The notes beneath the pieces are model-generated. The model saw only the letters and a list, made by a program, of their open reading frames with translations, had not been told where the DNA came from and did not search any database. DNA of 64,000 nt from Cupriavidus sp. AU9028 (GTDB taxonomy: Bacteria > Pseudomonadota > Gammaproteobacteria > Burkholderiales > Burkholderiaceae). Positions 35,974 to 45,191 of this stretch are shown piece by piece (positions within the stretch are counted from its first letter, which is position 1; every line of letters begins with the position of its first letter). The position numbers were made by a program, and so were the translations under genes. The stretch covers positions 248,001 to 312,000 of the forward strand of contig NZ_JAIMCG010000002.1 in assembly GCF_019795295.1 (NCBI RefSeq). Direction: 5' to 3'.

Positions 35974-37004
35974 AGGAAGCCCACCTTGAAGGCCAGGGCG
36001 CCGCGCAGGCGCCAGTACAGGGAAAGCGGCGGGATCACGATGGAGGTGGCGATCATCTCCAGTACGTGCGAAGGCGTCAGCGCCGCACCGCGCAGCCGCT
36101 TGATGCAGAACCATGCCGTCAGTCCTGCCCACACCGCCAGCGCCAGCCATGCCGTGCGGGCCTCACCGGCGATGCCGGCGACCAGCGCGACCACCAGGGC
36201 CAGCACCGCGACGTAATAATTCCAGGGCGGCACCGGACGGATGCGTTCGCGGTACCAGCGCGGGTGCTTCTTGTACAGCAGCGCGTCGAAGAACACCTTC
36301 GATTGGGCCGCGATGCTGCTGCCCCACGGGGCCGGTCGCACCGGATGCACCACCACTGCCCCATGCGCGTTGCCGATCGGCCCGACCTGCTGCAACAGGC
36401 GGAATTGCAGGTCCGAATCCTCGCGCCAGGCGCGGGTGAAGCGCTCGTCGAAGCCGCCCACCTGCACCAGCGCCGCCTTGCGCACGAAGCAATTGGCGGT
36501 GACGAACTCCGCCGTGGCCAGGCCCCCGGTGTCGCGCTGATGATCGGTCGGCCGCTGCGGCAGCGGCACCACCACCCTGCCTGTCACCGCACAACATTCC
36601 GGGGCGGTGGCCAGGGCGTGGCAGCCCTCGCGCAGCCAGTTCGGATCGGGGATGGTGTCGTCGTCGGTGAAGGCCACCACCGAGGCGCGCGCCAGCCGCC
36701 AGCCGGTATTGCGCGCCGCCGCCGGGCCCTGCGTGTCGGGCACGGGTACGTAGCGCAGCGTGCAGCGCGGCCAGCTCCGCCCCAGACGCGCGACCAGTTC
36801 TTCGATCTCCTGCTGGCAGCCGTCGTCGGCAACGATGACCTCATACGCACCGGTGCCGAACTGCTGCTCGCCCAGCGCCTGCAGGCAGCGGCGCAGCAGG
36901 TCGGGACGCCGGTACGTCGGTATTACCACGGAGACCAGCGGCTCCTCGGCACTGTCCTGCGCCACCACCTGCGGCCTTTCCATCGCCTTGTCATTGCCGG
37001 CCAT
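35970..37004 (-). CDS. GT2-family glycosyltransferase with C-terminal membrane helices
   Basis: The first 230 residues of this 344-residue protein form a GT-A domain: VSVVIPTYRRPDLLRRCL, VIVADDG, AAARNTG, FTDDDTIPDPNW and FDERFTRAWREDSDL. From about residue 245 there are two or three hydrophobic segments (YVAVLALVVALVAGIAG and others), so the enzyme is probably tied to the inner membrane. Its end overlaps the GT9 start by 4 bp and its start overlaps the carbamoyltransferase by 14 bp. Confidence 0.88.
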   Translation of the reverse strand: MAGNDKAMERPQVVAQDSAEEPLVSVVIPTYRRPDLLRRCLQALGEQQFGTGAYEVIVADDGCQQEIEELVARLGRSWPRCTLRYVPVPDTQGPAAARNTGWRLARASVVAFTDDDTIPDPNWLREGCHALATAPECCAVTGRVVVPLPQRPTDHQRDTGGLATAEFVTANCFVRKAALVQVGGFDERFTRAWREDSDLQFRLLQQVGPIGNAHGAVVVHPVRPAPWGSSIAAQSKVFFDALLYKKHPRWYRERIRPVPPWNYYVAVLALVVALVAGIAGEARTAWLALAVWAGLTAWFCIKRLRGAALTPSHVLEMIATSIVIPPLSLYWRLRGALAFKVGFL

Positions 37005-38754
37005 CCGCAGCCTCCCGCGCCGGTTTTTCCAGCAGGAACGGTCCGATCACCAGCGCATCGAGCGGCGAGGTCCAGAAGCACTCCACCGCATCGCGCGGCG
37101 TGCAGACGATCGGCTCGCCACGCGTGTTGAACGAGGTGTTGACCAGGATAGGCACGCCGGTGCGCTGCTCGAAGGCGGCAAGCACATCGTAGTAGGCCGC
37201 GTTCTGCTCGCGCCGCACGGTCTGCACGCGCGCCGTGCCGTCGACGTGCCGCACCGCCGGGATCTTCTCCTCGCAGCCGGGCTTCACGTCGAATACGAAC
37301 AGCATGAACGGCGCGCGCCAGTTGCCGGGATGTGCAGCGCTGAACCACTGCGAGGCGCGCTCCTCCATCACCACGGGCGCGACCGGGCGGAAGTCCTCGC
37401 GGTCCTTGATCTGGTTCAGCCGCTGCTGCATGGACGGATCGATCGGCGAAGCGAGGATGGAGCGGCCGCCCAGTGCACGCGGACCGAACTCCATGCGACC
37501 CTGGAACCAGCCGATGATCTTGTTCTGCGCCAGCAGCTCGGCGGTCTCGCCGGCCAGGTCGTCCAGCCTGCGGTACGGCAGCTTGGCCTCGTCGAGGAAG
37601 GCGGCGATCTCCGCCTCGCCGTACTCCGGACCGAGATAGGCATGCTCCATCGACCAGGTCCGCGCGGGCCGGCCGCGCTGCTGCCAGTCGACCCACAGGG
37701 CGGCACCGAGCGCGGTACCGGCATCGCCCGCGGCGGGCTGCACCCAGACTTCCTCGAATGCGCCCTGATCCCGCACGCGGGCGTTCATCACGCAGTTCAG
37801 CGCCACGCCGCCGGCCATCGCCAGCTTGCGCTCGCCGGTTTCCGCGGCAAGCCAGGCCGTCATGCTGAGCACGGTTTCCTCCAGCACCAGCTGCAGGGAG
37901 TGGGCGATATCGAAATGCTCGCGCTCGAAGGGCGCACCCCGCTCGCGTGCCGGTCCCAGCAGCGGCGCCAGGTCGCCCTGGGCGACGCGGTAGCCGCCCT
38001 CGCGGTCGGTCGTCACCATGCCGCGGAACACATCGGCGTAGGTCGGTTTGCCGTACGAGGCCAGCGCCATCACCTTGTACTCGTCCGACGAATGCAGGAA
38101 GCCCAGATGGCGGGTCACGCGCTCGTACAGCAGGCCGAGCGAATGGGGCAGGTCGATCTGCTTGATGCGGCGGTATTCGCGGCCGTCGAACACGCCGTAG
38201 CTGGTGGTGGCGCGTTCGCCCCGGCCGTCCATGCTCAGCACCGCGCAGCGCTCGAAGGGCGCCGCGAGGAAGGCGCTGGCCTCATGCGCGGTATGGTGCT
38301 CGATGAAGTGCCAGCGTTGCTGCAGCTCCGCCCCGGTGACGCCGGCGAAGCGGCGCGACAGGTGGTGCGGCACGCCGGACGCCAGCTGGCGCGGGGCATT
38401 GACGATATACGACAGGAACAGCGGGTCCCACGGGGAATCGGCCACTCCGGGCCGCGCGTGCTTCGACGGCTCGAGGGGCAGCGTGATGGTCTCCTCTGCG
38501 CGCCGCTCGCCCAGCAGCAGCGCCGGGTCGTAGGAATACCCGATATGGTCCACCTCGGCCAGGGTGATCCCGGCCACCGACAGGCAGTAATCGATGGCGT
38601 GGAATGGCAGCTCCCAGGTGCTGAACGGCACCGGCCGCTTGCCATGCTTGATATGGGTGAACCGTTCGTCCTCGGCCGCGGCAATCACCTCGCCATCGCG
38701 AACCAGGCATGCCGAGGTGTCGTGGTAGGCGGCATTGATTCCAAGGGTGTACAT
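36991..38754 (-). CDS. NodU/TobZ-type O-carbamoyltransferase
   Basis: This 587-residue protein transfers a carbamoyl group from carbamoyl phosphate to a sugar hydroxyl, as NodU and TobZ do. The N-terminus LGINAAYHDTSACLV is typical, and the metal-binding His motif EHHTAHEASAF lies at 152-162. The Kae1-like region AMAGGVALNCVMNARV and the C-terminal GPRALGGRSILASP, PILVNTSFNTRGEPIVCTP are all intact. AGAGGAG precedes the ATG. It carbamoylates antibiotics or Nod factors in known systems; here the substrate is probably the operon's glycan. Confidence 0.93.
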   Translation of the reverse strand: MYTLGINAAYHDTSACLVRDGEVIAAAEDERFTHIKHGKRPVPFSTWELPFHAIDYCLSVAGITLAEVDHIGYSYDPALLLGERRAEETITLPLEPSKHARPGVADSPWDPLFLSYIVNAPRQLASGVPHHLSRRFAGVTGAELQQRWHFIEHHTAHEASAFLAAPFERCAVLSMDGRGERATTSYGVFDGREYRRIKQIDLPHSLGLLYERVTRHLGFLHSSDEYKVMALASYGKPTYADVFRGMVTTDREGGYRVAQGDLAPLLGPARERGAPFEREHFDIAHSLQLVLEETVLSMTAWLAAETGERKLAMAGGVALNCVMNARVRDQGAFEEVWVQPAAGDAGTALGAALWVDWQQRGRPARTWSMEHAYLGPEYGEAEIAAFLDEAKLPYRRLDDLAGETAELLAQNKIIGWFQGRMEFGPRALGGRSILASPIDPSMQQRLNQIKDREDFRPVAPVVMEERASQWFSAAHPGNWRAPFMLFVFDVKPGCEEKIPAVRHVDGTARVQTVRREQNAAYYDVLAAFEQRTGVPILVNTSFNTRGEPIVCTPRDAVECFWTSPLDALVIGPFLLEKPAREAADGRQ

Positions 38755-38813
38755 GACGGCTCCTCTTCTGTATTGGGCTTCGGGCTTCTCGATGCTTCGG
38801 GACGGGCAGAACG

Positions 38814-40172
38814 TCAGCTCGCCAGCACGGTGCTGGCCACACGCAGCGGTTGCGTCGAGCGGCTTGCCAATCGCGGCGCGTGCAGCGCGGGGGTAGCCGA
38901 GGGACCAGCGACCGGTTCCGCAACCGGTGCCGTGAGCTGACGCAGCAATGCAGCAGGGCCTGGTCCACCGTCGGCCGCCATGCCTTGCGGCGTTGCCGGC
39001 GGCACGGCGTCGGCATACGGCCTGGGCAGCGGTGCGGCCATGGTGCTGCCATCGGCAAGGGTCAGCGCCGGCAAGGCATCCGGTGCCGGCTGCGCCCCCG
39101 CCAGCAACGCCACGGCCGCCTCGCAGACCTGCGCGACCTCGACATCCCGCAGGCAACGATGGTGCTGCTGCGGGCAGACGCTCTTGTAGCAATAGCGGCA
39201 AGGCACGTCGGCGAAGAGGGTGCGATGCGGCACCATCCACGGCGTGTGCTGGGGGTTGGTCAGCGCATACAGATCGACCACCGGGGTACCGAGCGCGGCG
39301 GCCAGATGGACCGGGCCGCTGTTGTTCGAGATCAGCAGATCGGCGGCGTCGAGCAGGGCCCCCATCTGGCCCAGGGTCAACTCGCCCGCCACGCTGACCA
39401 CCGCGGGGTGGGCGGCCGCGTCACGCACGGATTCCACCAGCGGCTGTTCGCTCTGGCCGCCGGTCAGCAGCACCAGCGCGCCCTGTTCGGTAGCCAGCTG
39501 CCGGGCGGCCTGCGCGAAACGATCCGCCGGCCACTGCCGCGATTCGGCGGTGGCGCCGGCATGCATCACCACGCAGGGCCCCTGCGCGGTGGCGCGCAGC
39601 GCGTCGATACGCCGCTGCACCGCGCGCCGGTCGTGCGGCTGCACGCGAAAGCGCATGCGCTCGTCGGCGGCGGTCGCACCGACCGTGGCGACCAGATCCA
39701 GCTGACGCTGTACCTCATGCCGGATCTGCTGCTGCGGCTCGGTCTCCGGCACCCAGTCGCTCAGCATTTGATACGGGTTTTCGCGACAATGGGCCAGCCG
39801 CAGCGGAATGCCGGCCATCGTGCAGAGCAGCGCCGCGGGCAGCGGACTCTGGCTGTAGACGGTGAAGATCACCGCCGCATCGAAGCCCTCGTCCTGCAGC
39901 CGCTGCGCCATGCTTTGCACGGTCGCGCCGCTGCCTCGCCCCAACGGCCCACGGGTGCCCTTGACCCAGGGGGCGTCCCAGGTCAGCACCGCATCCACCA
40001 TCGGCAGGTGGCTCGCGACCGGCGCCGCGCCGCTGGACGTCAGCAGGGTCAGATGACGGTTGGGCCCACTGTCCTTCAGTGCCTGCATCGCGGGGGACGT
40101 CATCAGTACGTCGCCCATGTTGTCCAGCCGCACACAAAGGATCTTTCTTGCTTCACGCCATGCCGTAGTCAT
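38814..40172 (-). CDS. GT9 (heptosyltransferase-like) with a long C-terminal tail
   Basis: The first 345 residues of this 452-residue protein form a GT9 domain: ILCVRLDNMGDVLMTSPAMQ, VVMHAGATAESRQWP, ISNNSGPVHLAAALGTP and the Cys-rich loop ADVPCRYCYKSVCPQQ. The last 100 residues are Ala/Pro-rich and probably disordered, which is unusual for GT9 (about 350 residues). The ATG overlaps the upstream GmhB stop by 4 bp (ATGA). This second GT9 would add a second heptose or a related sugar. Confidence 0.88.
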   Translation of the reverse strand: MTTAWREARKILCVRLDNMGDVLMTSPAMQALKDSGPNRHLTLLTSSGAAPVASHLPMVDAVLTWDAPWVKGTRGPLGRGSGATVQSMAQRLQDEGFDAAVIFTVYSQSPLPAALLCTMAGIPLRLAHCRENPYQMLSDWVPETEPQQQIRHEVQRQLDLVATVGATAADERMRFRVQPHDRRAVQRRIDALRATAQGPCVVMHAGATAESRQWPADRFAQAARQLATEQGALVLLTGGQSEQPLVESVRDAAAHPAVVSVAGELTLGQMGALLDAADLLISNNSGPVHLAAALGTPVVDLYALTNPQHTPWMVPHRTLFADVPCRYCYKSVCPQQHHRCLRDVEVAQVCEAAVALLAGAQPAPDALPALTLADGSTMAAPLPRPYADAVPPATPQGMAADGGPGPAALLRQLTAPVAEPVAGPSATPALHAPRLASRSTQPLRVASTVLAS

Positions 40173-40813
40173 GTCGTCTCCATACCGCTGCGCTCGGCGG
40201 CCGGCAACGGGCCGCCGAAATGTTGAATCACGATGGCGGCTGCTTCGTCCAGGTCGCGCACGACATGATCGGGCTTGCGCAGCGGCCCCGGAACCCATTC
40301 GGTTTCGTTGCCGCAGTCGACGAGGATGGTGTGGCAGCCTGCCCGCTTGCCCGCTTCCACATCGTTGAGGATGTCGCCGATCATCCAGGACTGGCGCAGG
40401 TCGAACTGCATCAGCGCCGCCGCCTGCCGCAGCAAACCCGGCATCGGCTTGCGGCAGGCGCATTCGCGCGTGAAGCGCGGCACCGCGCCGGCCGGGTGAT
40501 GCGGGCAGAAGAAAAAACCGGCCAGCCGTGCGCCCTGCTCCTCGAACATCGCGGCCAGCCGTTGCCGGACCGCCGCGAGGGCGTGCGGTCCGAAGCGTCC
40601 CAGCGCGACGCCGGGCTGGTTGGATACCACCACCAGCGGCACGCCGAGTTGTCCGAGCCGGCGCAGCGCGGCGGCGGCGCCGGGGGCGAAGCGCATTTGC
40701 GCCGGATCGACGTTGTAGGGCACGTCCTCGACAATGGTGCCGTCCTTGTCGAGCAGTACTGCCCCGGTCCGCCGACCGGGCACGATGCCGCTCACCGTGG
40801 AGTTTATGGCCAC
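40169..40813 (-). CDS. gmhB: GmhB-type heptose 1,7-bisphosphate phosphatase
   Basis: This 214-residue HAD-IIIA phosphatase matches GmhB, which removes the 7-phosphate in ADP-heptose synthesis. It carries the nucleophile motif VLLDKDGTI (Asp, with Asp two residues later), VVSNQPGVALG, the metal loop CPHHPAGAVPRFTRECACRK with its Cys/His set, and MIGDILNDVEAGKRAG. The usual Asp-x-Asp motif reads DKD here, as in some GmhB proteins. The GTG start has GGAAAC upstream; it overlaps the SDR end by 10 bp. The rest of the heptose pathway must lie elsewhere in the genome. Confidence 0.88.
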   Translation of the reverse strand: MAINSTVSGIVPGRRTGAVLLDKDGTIVEDVPYNVDPAQMRFAPGAAAALRRLGQLGVPLVVVSNQPGVALGRFGPHALAAVRQRLAAMFEEQGARLAGFFFCPHHPAGAVPRFTRECACRKPMPGLLRQAAALMQFDLRQSWMIGDILNDVEAGKRAGCHTILVDCGNETEWVPGPLRKPDHVVRDLDEAAAIVIQHFGGPLPAAERSGMETT

Positions 40814-41544
40814 GAAGTTTCCTTCATCGGCAGCACCATCACTTCTGGAATCACCGTTTCCTCCGGCTGGCACAGCACGAAACGCACCGCGCGAGCAACG
40901 TTGGCCGGGTCCTGCAGATTCGTCTCGTCGATATCGGGGAAACGGTCGAGCAGGAACGGCGTGCGCATGCCGCCGGCGACGATGGCCGACACCTTGATGC
41001 CGTGCGGCCGCAGTTCGGCATGCAGCGCGTGCGAGAAACCGAGCAGGCCCCATTTGGTGGCGTGATAGGCCGAAGCATTCGGCCAGGCGCGCTTGGAGGC
41101 GGTCGAAGCGATGTTGACGATATGGCCGCTGCCTTGCGCCTTGAGCATCGGCACCACCGCGCGCGACATCAGATAGGGACCGTAGAGGTTGACCATCATC
41201 ACGCGGTGCCAGGCTTCGGTCTCGACCTCGTCGACCGGCAGCGTGATGTCGATCGCCGCGTTGTTGACGATGCCGTCGAGGCGCCCGCTACGCTCGCGCA
41301 CCTGTTCGAAGGCGGTGCGGACCGCTGCCGGGTCCGACACGTCGAACGCGATGGAATAGGCCCGTTCGCCGTTCGGGGAGAGCTTCTCGGCGCAGCCGCG
41401 GGCCAGCGACTCATCCACGTCCGCGACGACGAGACTGGCACCTGCGTCGAACAGGTTTTGGCAGATGGCGGCGCCCAGCCCGCGACCTCCTCCGGTGACG
41501 AGGAAGGTTTTCCCCTGCAGGCTGGCATCGAGCGAATCCGTCAT
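40804..41544 (-). CDS. Short-chain dehydrogenase/reductase of the glycan operon
   Basis: This 246-residue SDR has the NAD(P) motif VTGGGRGLGAAI, VNNAAIDI, the catalytic Ser in NIASTASKRAWP and YHATK. It is the first gene of the minus-strand glycan operon, with AGGAG before the ATG. It could oxidise or epimerise a sugar nucleotide or a sugar side chain. The role is inferred only from its position. Confidence 0.85.
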   Translation of the reverse strand: MTDSLDASLQGKTFLVTGGGRGLGAAICQNLFDAGASLVVADVDESLARGCAEKLSPNGERAYSIAFDVSDPAAVRTAFEQVRERSGRLDGIVNNAAIDITLPVDEVETEAWHRVMMVNLYGPYLMSRAVVPMLKAQGSGHIVNIASTASKRAWPNASAYHATKWGLLGFSHALHAELRPHGIKVSAIVAGGMRTPFLLDRFPDIDETNLQDPANVARAVRFVLCQPEETVIPEVMVLPMKETSWP

Positions 41545-41715
41545 GGCGACTCCTGTGGTTTGTTGGCAAAAACACGCAGGAGCGGTGCACGAGGCGAACG
41601 CGGGCCGTGCAGGCCCGCGCTCTTGTGAAGATGGCTCTCGTGATATTGGAGAGACGCAAGGAAGGCCTCCCTGCCAACCCTGCGCCCCTTCCGCTCCCGT
41701 AATGGCATGGCTGGG

Positions 41716-41731
41716 AGCGAATTACATGCCA
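41716..41731 (-). promoter_or_regulatory. Sigma-54-like promoter of the minus-strand glycan operon
   Basis: On the minus strand the sequence is TGGCATGTAATTCGCT, matching 10 of 12 consensus positions with GG and GC ten bases apart. It lies 170 bp before the SDR start at 41544, in a 328 bp intergenic stretch with no gene. Confidence 0.5.
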
Positions 41732-41872
41732 GCACTGCGGCGCATACTTCGCCTCTGATTTCCCTGGAAACGGAGGGCCGCGCCTCGCAGATTCTTACAA
41801 TCGCGCCTTGGCGTTTGTGCCGGGAGTGGTAAAAGTTTCACGGGCCCGGCAAATTAGAAGCGGCATGGGGCG

Positions 41873-42382
41873 TCAGGCCTGCTGGCGGCGCTTTTCCTGC
41901 GCCGTCGCGCGCAAAAGACTTGCCACCGACAGCGCGAACGCTTCGTCGAACCACGGATTCGCGCCGCTGACCGCGACGACGATGCCATCGAGTACGACCG
42001 CACCGCCCAGCAACGACTCCTCGCCGCGCAGCAGGTGCGGCGCGCGCGCCTGCACCTGGTCCGTCGACATGCCGGTGCGCCATGCCACGCGCGCCTTCTC
42101 GCGCGCATACCAGGCGTAATCGGCGTCCCAGCGCTCGCGTCCGGGGGTGGAGTACTCGAACAGGATCGCCGACTCGAAGCCGCAGTCGGCCGGGGTCAGC
42201 GCGGGGTCCATCACGACGACATGCAGAAATCCGCTCTCGCCGACGCCCTTGTCCGCGAGAGCGGCTTCGAGCATGGGCGCGGCAAGGGCAACCGCCCGCT
42301 CCGCGCTGGCACGGTCCGCGAAGCGGCTACCGGCAGCAGCGGGTCGGGTGGAAGTGGACGCGACGGAATCGCGAGGCTCCAT
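41873..42382 (-). CDS. Conserved-looking soluble protein of unknown function
   Basis: I do not recognise this 169-residue protein with confidence. It appears to be a single alpha/beta domain, with FLHVVVMDPALTP, ILFEYSTPGRERWDADYAWYA, HLLRGEESLLGGAVVLDG and VSGANPWFDEAFA. The VLDGIVVAVSG segment and strand pattern are slightly like GlcG/HbpS-type folds, but this is weak. AGAGGAG precedes the ATG. It lies 73 bp after the ABC-receiver fusion and is probably in its operon. Confidence 0.65.
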   Translation of the reverse strand: MEPRDSVASTSTRPAAAGSRFADRASAERAVALAAPMLEAALADKGVGESGFLHVVVMDPALTPADCGFESAILFEYSTPGRERWDADYAWYAREKARVAWRTGMSTDQVQARAPHLLRGEESLLGGAVVLDGIVVAVSGANPWFDEAFALSVASLLRATAQEKRRQQA

Positions 42383-42455
42383 GGAGTGTTCTCCTCTGAA
42401 TCTAAGGGTGGATGGAAAGGGAAAGGGAAAAGCGAGAACGAAAACCGGACCACCG

Positions 42456-45170
42456 CTATGCCGGCGGCTCCTGAACGGCGGGATCGGGCACCCCGTGGCG
42501 GACCAGCGCGCGGATCGCCGCGACCAGCTCGCCGATCTGCACGGGCTTGGACAGGTGGACCTGGAAGCCGGCCATCATCGCGCGAATGCGGTCCTGCGGC
42601 TGGGCGTGGCCGGACAGCGCAATCGCGCTGAGTCGCCCTGCCAGCGGCACATGACGGTCGGATTCGAGCCGGCGCACCTTGCGCAGCACGGTGTAGCCGT
42701 CCTCGTCGTCCAGCGCGATGTCGCACAGCAGCAGCTTGGGCCAGTCGTCGGGATCGGAGCGCGACAGCAGCGCCAGCAGCTCGTCGCCGCGCGCGAACGC
42801 GGTCACGGTCGCACCGACATCGCCCAGCGCGACGGTCAGCACTTCGCGGGTGGGCTCGTCGTCGTCCAGCACCAGGATGCTCAACCCCTCCAGCGCATCC
42901 GGCGCCGGCAGCAGTTCGGGCACCTGCGAGGCGGCCACCGGCGTGGGCGCCATCACTTCGCGCACCGGCCGCAGCGGCATCGCGAGCCGGTATGCATGGG
43001 CGCGTGGATCGGCGCTCAGCTTGACGCCATGTTCGAGCAGCCATTCCTCCAGTTCGCGCACTTCGGGCAGGGCGGTCTGCCGATCGGGTGTGGCCAGGAA
43101 CAAGGCGGCCTCCCCGCCTTGCCGCTCCAGCCGCAGCTCCACGCGGCCGCCCGGCTCCATGTCCTCGATGATGGTCTGGCAAAGGTCCCAGATGCCCTTC
43201 TGCACCACGCCAGGATCGCCCGTGACCCGCAGCTCGGCCTCGCCCAGCACCGTGAACAGATTGATCTGGCGCTCGGCAATCGTGTCGCGCAGGCCGTCGA
43301 CCACACCGGCAACCAGCGTTTCCAGCCGGATAGGCTGCAGCGCCAGCTTCTGCTCGGTGCGCTCCAGTTCGCGCTGCTGCTGCTGCAGGCGCCACATCTG
43401 CGCATAGACGCCGTCGCGCGCCAGCAGCTCGTCGTGATTGCCCTCCTCCACCACCCGGCCGTGCTCCATCACCAGGATGTGGTCGGCATCGGCGATGGTG
43501 GACAGCCGGTGCGCGATGATCAGTGCGGTGCGCCCCTTGGCCACTTCGGACAGTTCGCGCTGGATCGCACGCTCCGAGCGGGTGTCGAGCGCCGAGGTGG
43601 CTTCGTCGAACACGACGATGGGCGGCTTCTTCAGCAGCGCGCGCGCAATGGCGACGCGCTGGCGCTCACCGCCCGAGAGGCGCACGCCCCGCTCGCCCAC
43701 CTGCGTGTCGTACGTATCGGGCAGCCGGTCGATCAGCGTGTCGAGCTGGGCCGCGCGCGCCGCCTCGACGATATCGGCACGGGTCGCCCCTTCGCGGCCG
43801 TAGCCAATGTTGTAGCCGATGGTGTCGTTGAAGAGGATGGTGTCCTGCGGCACGATGCCGATCACCTCGCGCAGGCTCTGCTGCGTCACCAGCCGCAGGT
43901 CCTGCCCATCGACGCTGATCGAGCCGCTGTCGGGCAGATAGAGCCGGAACAGCAGGCGCGCCAGCGTCGACTTGCCGGAGCCGCTGCCGCCGACCACGGC
44001 CACGGTCTGGCCGGCCTTGATGCGAAAGCTGACATCCCAGAGCGTCTGCCGGCTCGGGTCATAGCTGAAATTGACGTGGTCGAAGACGATCTCGCCGCGC
44101 GTGACCGTCAGCGGACGCGCCCCCGGCGCGTCGTGGTCCTCGCCCGGAGGCCCATGGGCATCGAGCAGCGCGAACAGGCGTTCAACCTGCGTCAGCGCGT
44201 CGTTGGACTCGCGGAAGATGAAGCCCAGTGCGTTCAGCGGCAGCACCACCTGGATGATGTACGCGTTGATCAGCACCAGATCGCCGACGGTCAGCGAGCC
44301 TTCGACCACGCGCTGCGTGGCCAGCAGCATCACGGCGCCGACGCCCAGCGCGATGCAGCCGCTCTGGCCGATATGCAGCGCGGACAGCGCGTACTGGTTC
44401 TCGACCCCTGCCTCGACGCGCTGCTCCAGCAGTCCGGACAAGCGCCGCGTCTCGAAGCGCTCGCGGGCGAAGAACTTGACGGTGTCGTAGTTCAGCAGGC
44501 TGTCCACCACCTTGCTGTTGGTCTGCGCTTCCACCGCGTTGACCTTGCGCTGCACGCGGGTACGGCGCCGCGTCATCGCCACGGTGTAGCCGGCATACAG
44601 GGCGAAGGTCACCAGGATGATCAGCGCGAAGGTGCTGCCGTATGCGGCGATGATGATGATCAGCACCGAGCCGATCTCCATCAGTGTCGGCACGATGGTG
44701 AAGACCGCCACGCCCAGCAGGAAGCCGATCGCCGCCGTGCCCTTTTCCAGGTCGCGGATCACCCCGCCGGTTTCGCGCCTGGCATGGAAACGCGCGCCCA
44801 ACGCGTGCAGATGTGCGAAGGTGCGCTCCATGAACGCCGCCACGGTCCGTTGCGTGACCGGGGCGAACACCACGTCGCGCAGTTCGTTGAAGGCGTTGCC
44901 CAGCAGCCGCAGCACGGCATACGCCAGCACGAGGAACACCGGCATGGTGATCGCGGTGCCAGCCATGGCCGCGGCCCCGGTCGCGACCGGGGCGACATGG
45001 TCGACCACATGCTTGAGCGCGAGCGGCACCGCGACGGCGGCCGCCTTGGCGAGGATCAGCAGGACCACCGCGGCGCCGACGCGGGCCCGGTAGCGCCAGA
45101 TGGTCGCCCACAGCTCGGCGGCGATACGGCGTTTGGAGGCGGGAGGCGGATGGGAGTTGGACGTCGGCAT
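42456..45170 (-). CDS. ABC exporter fused to a degenerate kinase-ATPase-like segment and a receiver domain
   Basis: This 904-residue protein has three parts. Residues 20-330 hold the exporter membrane domain and 357-590 the ATPase, with Walker A GGSGSGKST (394-402), Gln442, LSGGE (499-503), Walker B VVFDEATSALD and His554; the style is HMT1/ATM1-like. Residues 612-735 resemble a histidine-kinase ATPase domain (GDPGVVQKGIWDLCQTIIED, then GGRVELRLE), but lack the N-box Asn and G-boxes. Residues 763-890 are a receiver domain with phosphoacceptor Asp817 (LLLCDIALDDEDGY), acids 769-771, Ser853 and Lys875 (LSKPV). It could be an exporter whose activity is tuned by phosphorylation. Confidence 0.9.
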   Translation of the reverse strand: MPTSNSHPPPASKRRIAAELWATIWRYRARVGAAVVLLILAKAAAVAVPLALKHVVDHVAPVATGAAAMAGTAITMPVFLVLAYAVLRLLGNAFNELRDVVFAPVTQRTVAAFMERTFAHLHALGARFHARRETGGVIRDLEKGTAAIGFLLGVAVFTIVPTLMEIGSVLIIIIAAYGSTFALIILVTFALYAGYTVAMTRRRTRVQRKVNAVEAQTNSKVVDSLLNYDTVKFFARERFETRRLSGLLEQRVEAGVENQYALSALHIGQSGCIALGVGAVMLLATQRVVEGSLTVGDLVLINAYIIQVVLPLNALGFIFRESNDALTQVERLFALLDAHGPPGEDHDAPGARPLTVTRGEIVFDHVNFSYDPSRQTLWDVSFRIKAGQTVAVVGGSGSGKSTLARLLFRLYLPDSGSISVDGQDLRLVTQQSLREVIGIVPQDTILFNDTIGYNIGYGREGATRADIVEAARAAQLDTLIDRLPDTYDTQVGERGVRLSGGERQRVAIARALLKKPPIVVFDEATSALDTRSERAIQRELSEVAKGRTALIIAHRLSTIADADHILVMEHGRVVEEGNHDELLARDGVYAQMWRLQQQQRELERTEQKLALQPIRLETLVAGVVDGLRDTIAERQINLFTVLGEAELRVTGDPGVVQKGIWDLCQTIIEDMEPGGRVELRLERQGGEAALFLATPDRQTALPEVRELEEWLLEHGVKLSADPRAHAYRLAMPLRPVREVMAPTPVAASQVPELLPAPDALEGLSILVLDDDEPTREVLTVALGDVGATVTAFARGDELLALLSRSDPDDWPKLLLCDIALDDEDGYTVLRKVRRLESDRHVPLAGRLSAIALSGHAQPQDRIRAMMAGFQVHLSKPVQIGELVAAIRALVRHGVPDPAVQEPPA

Positions 45171-45191
45171 CGGCTCTCGTGCGGGCTCGCG

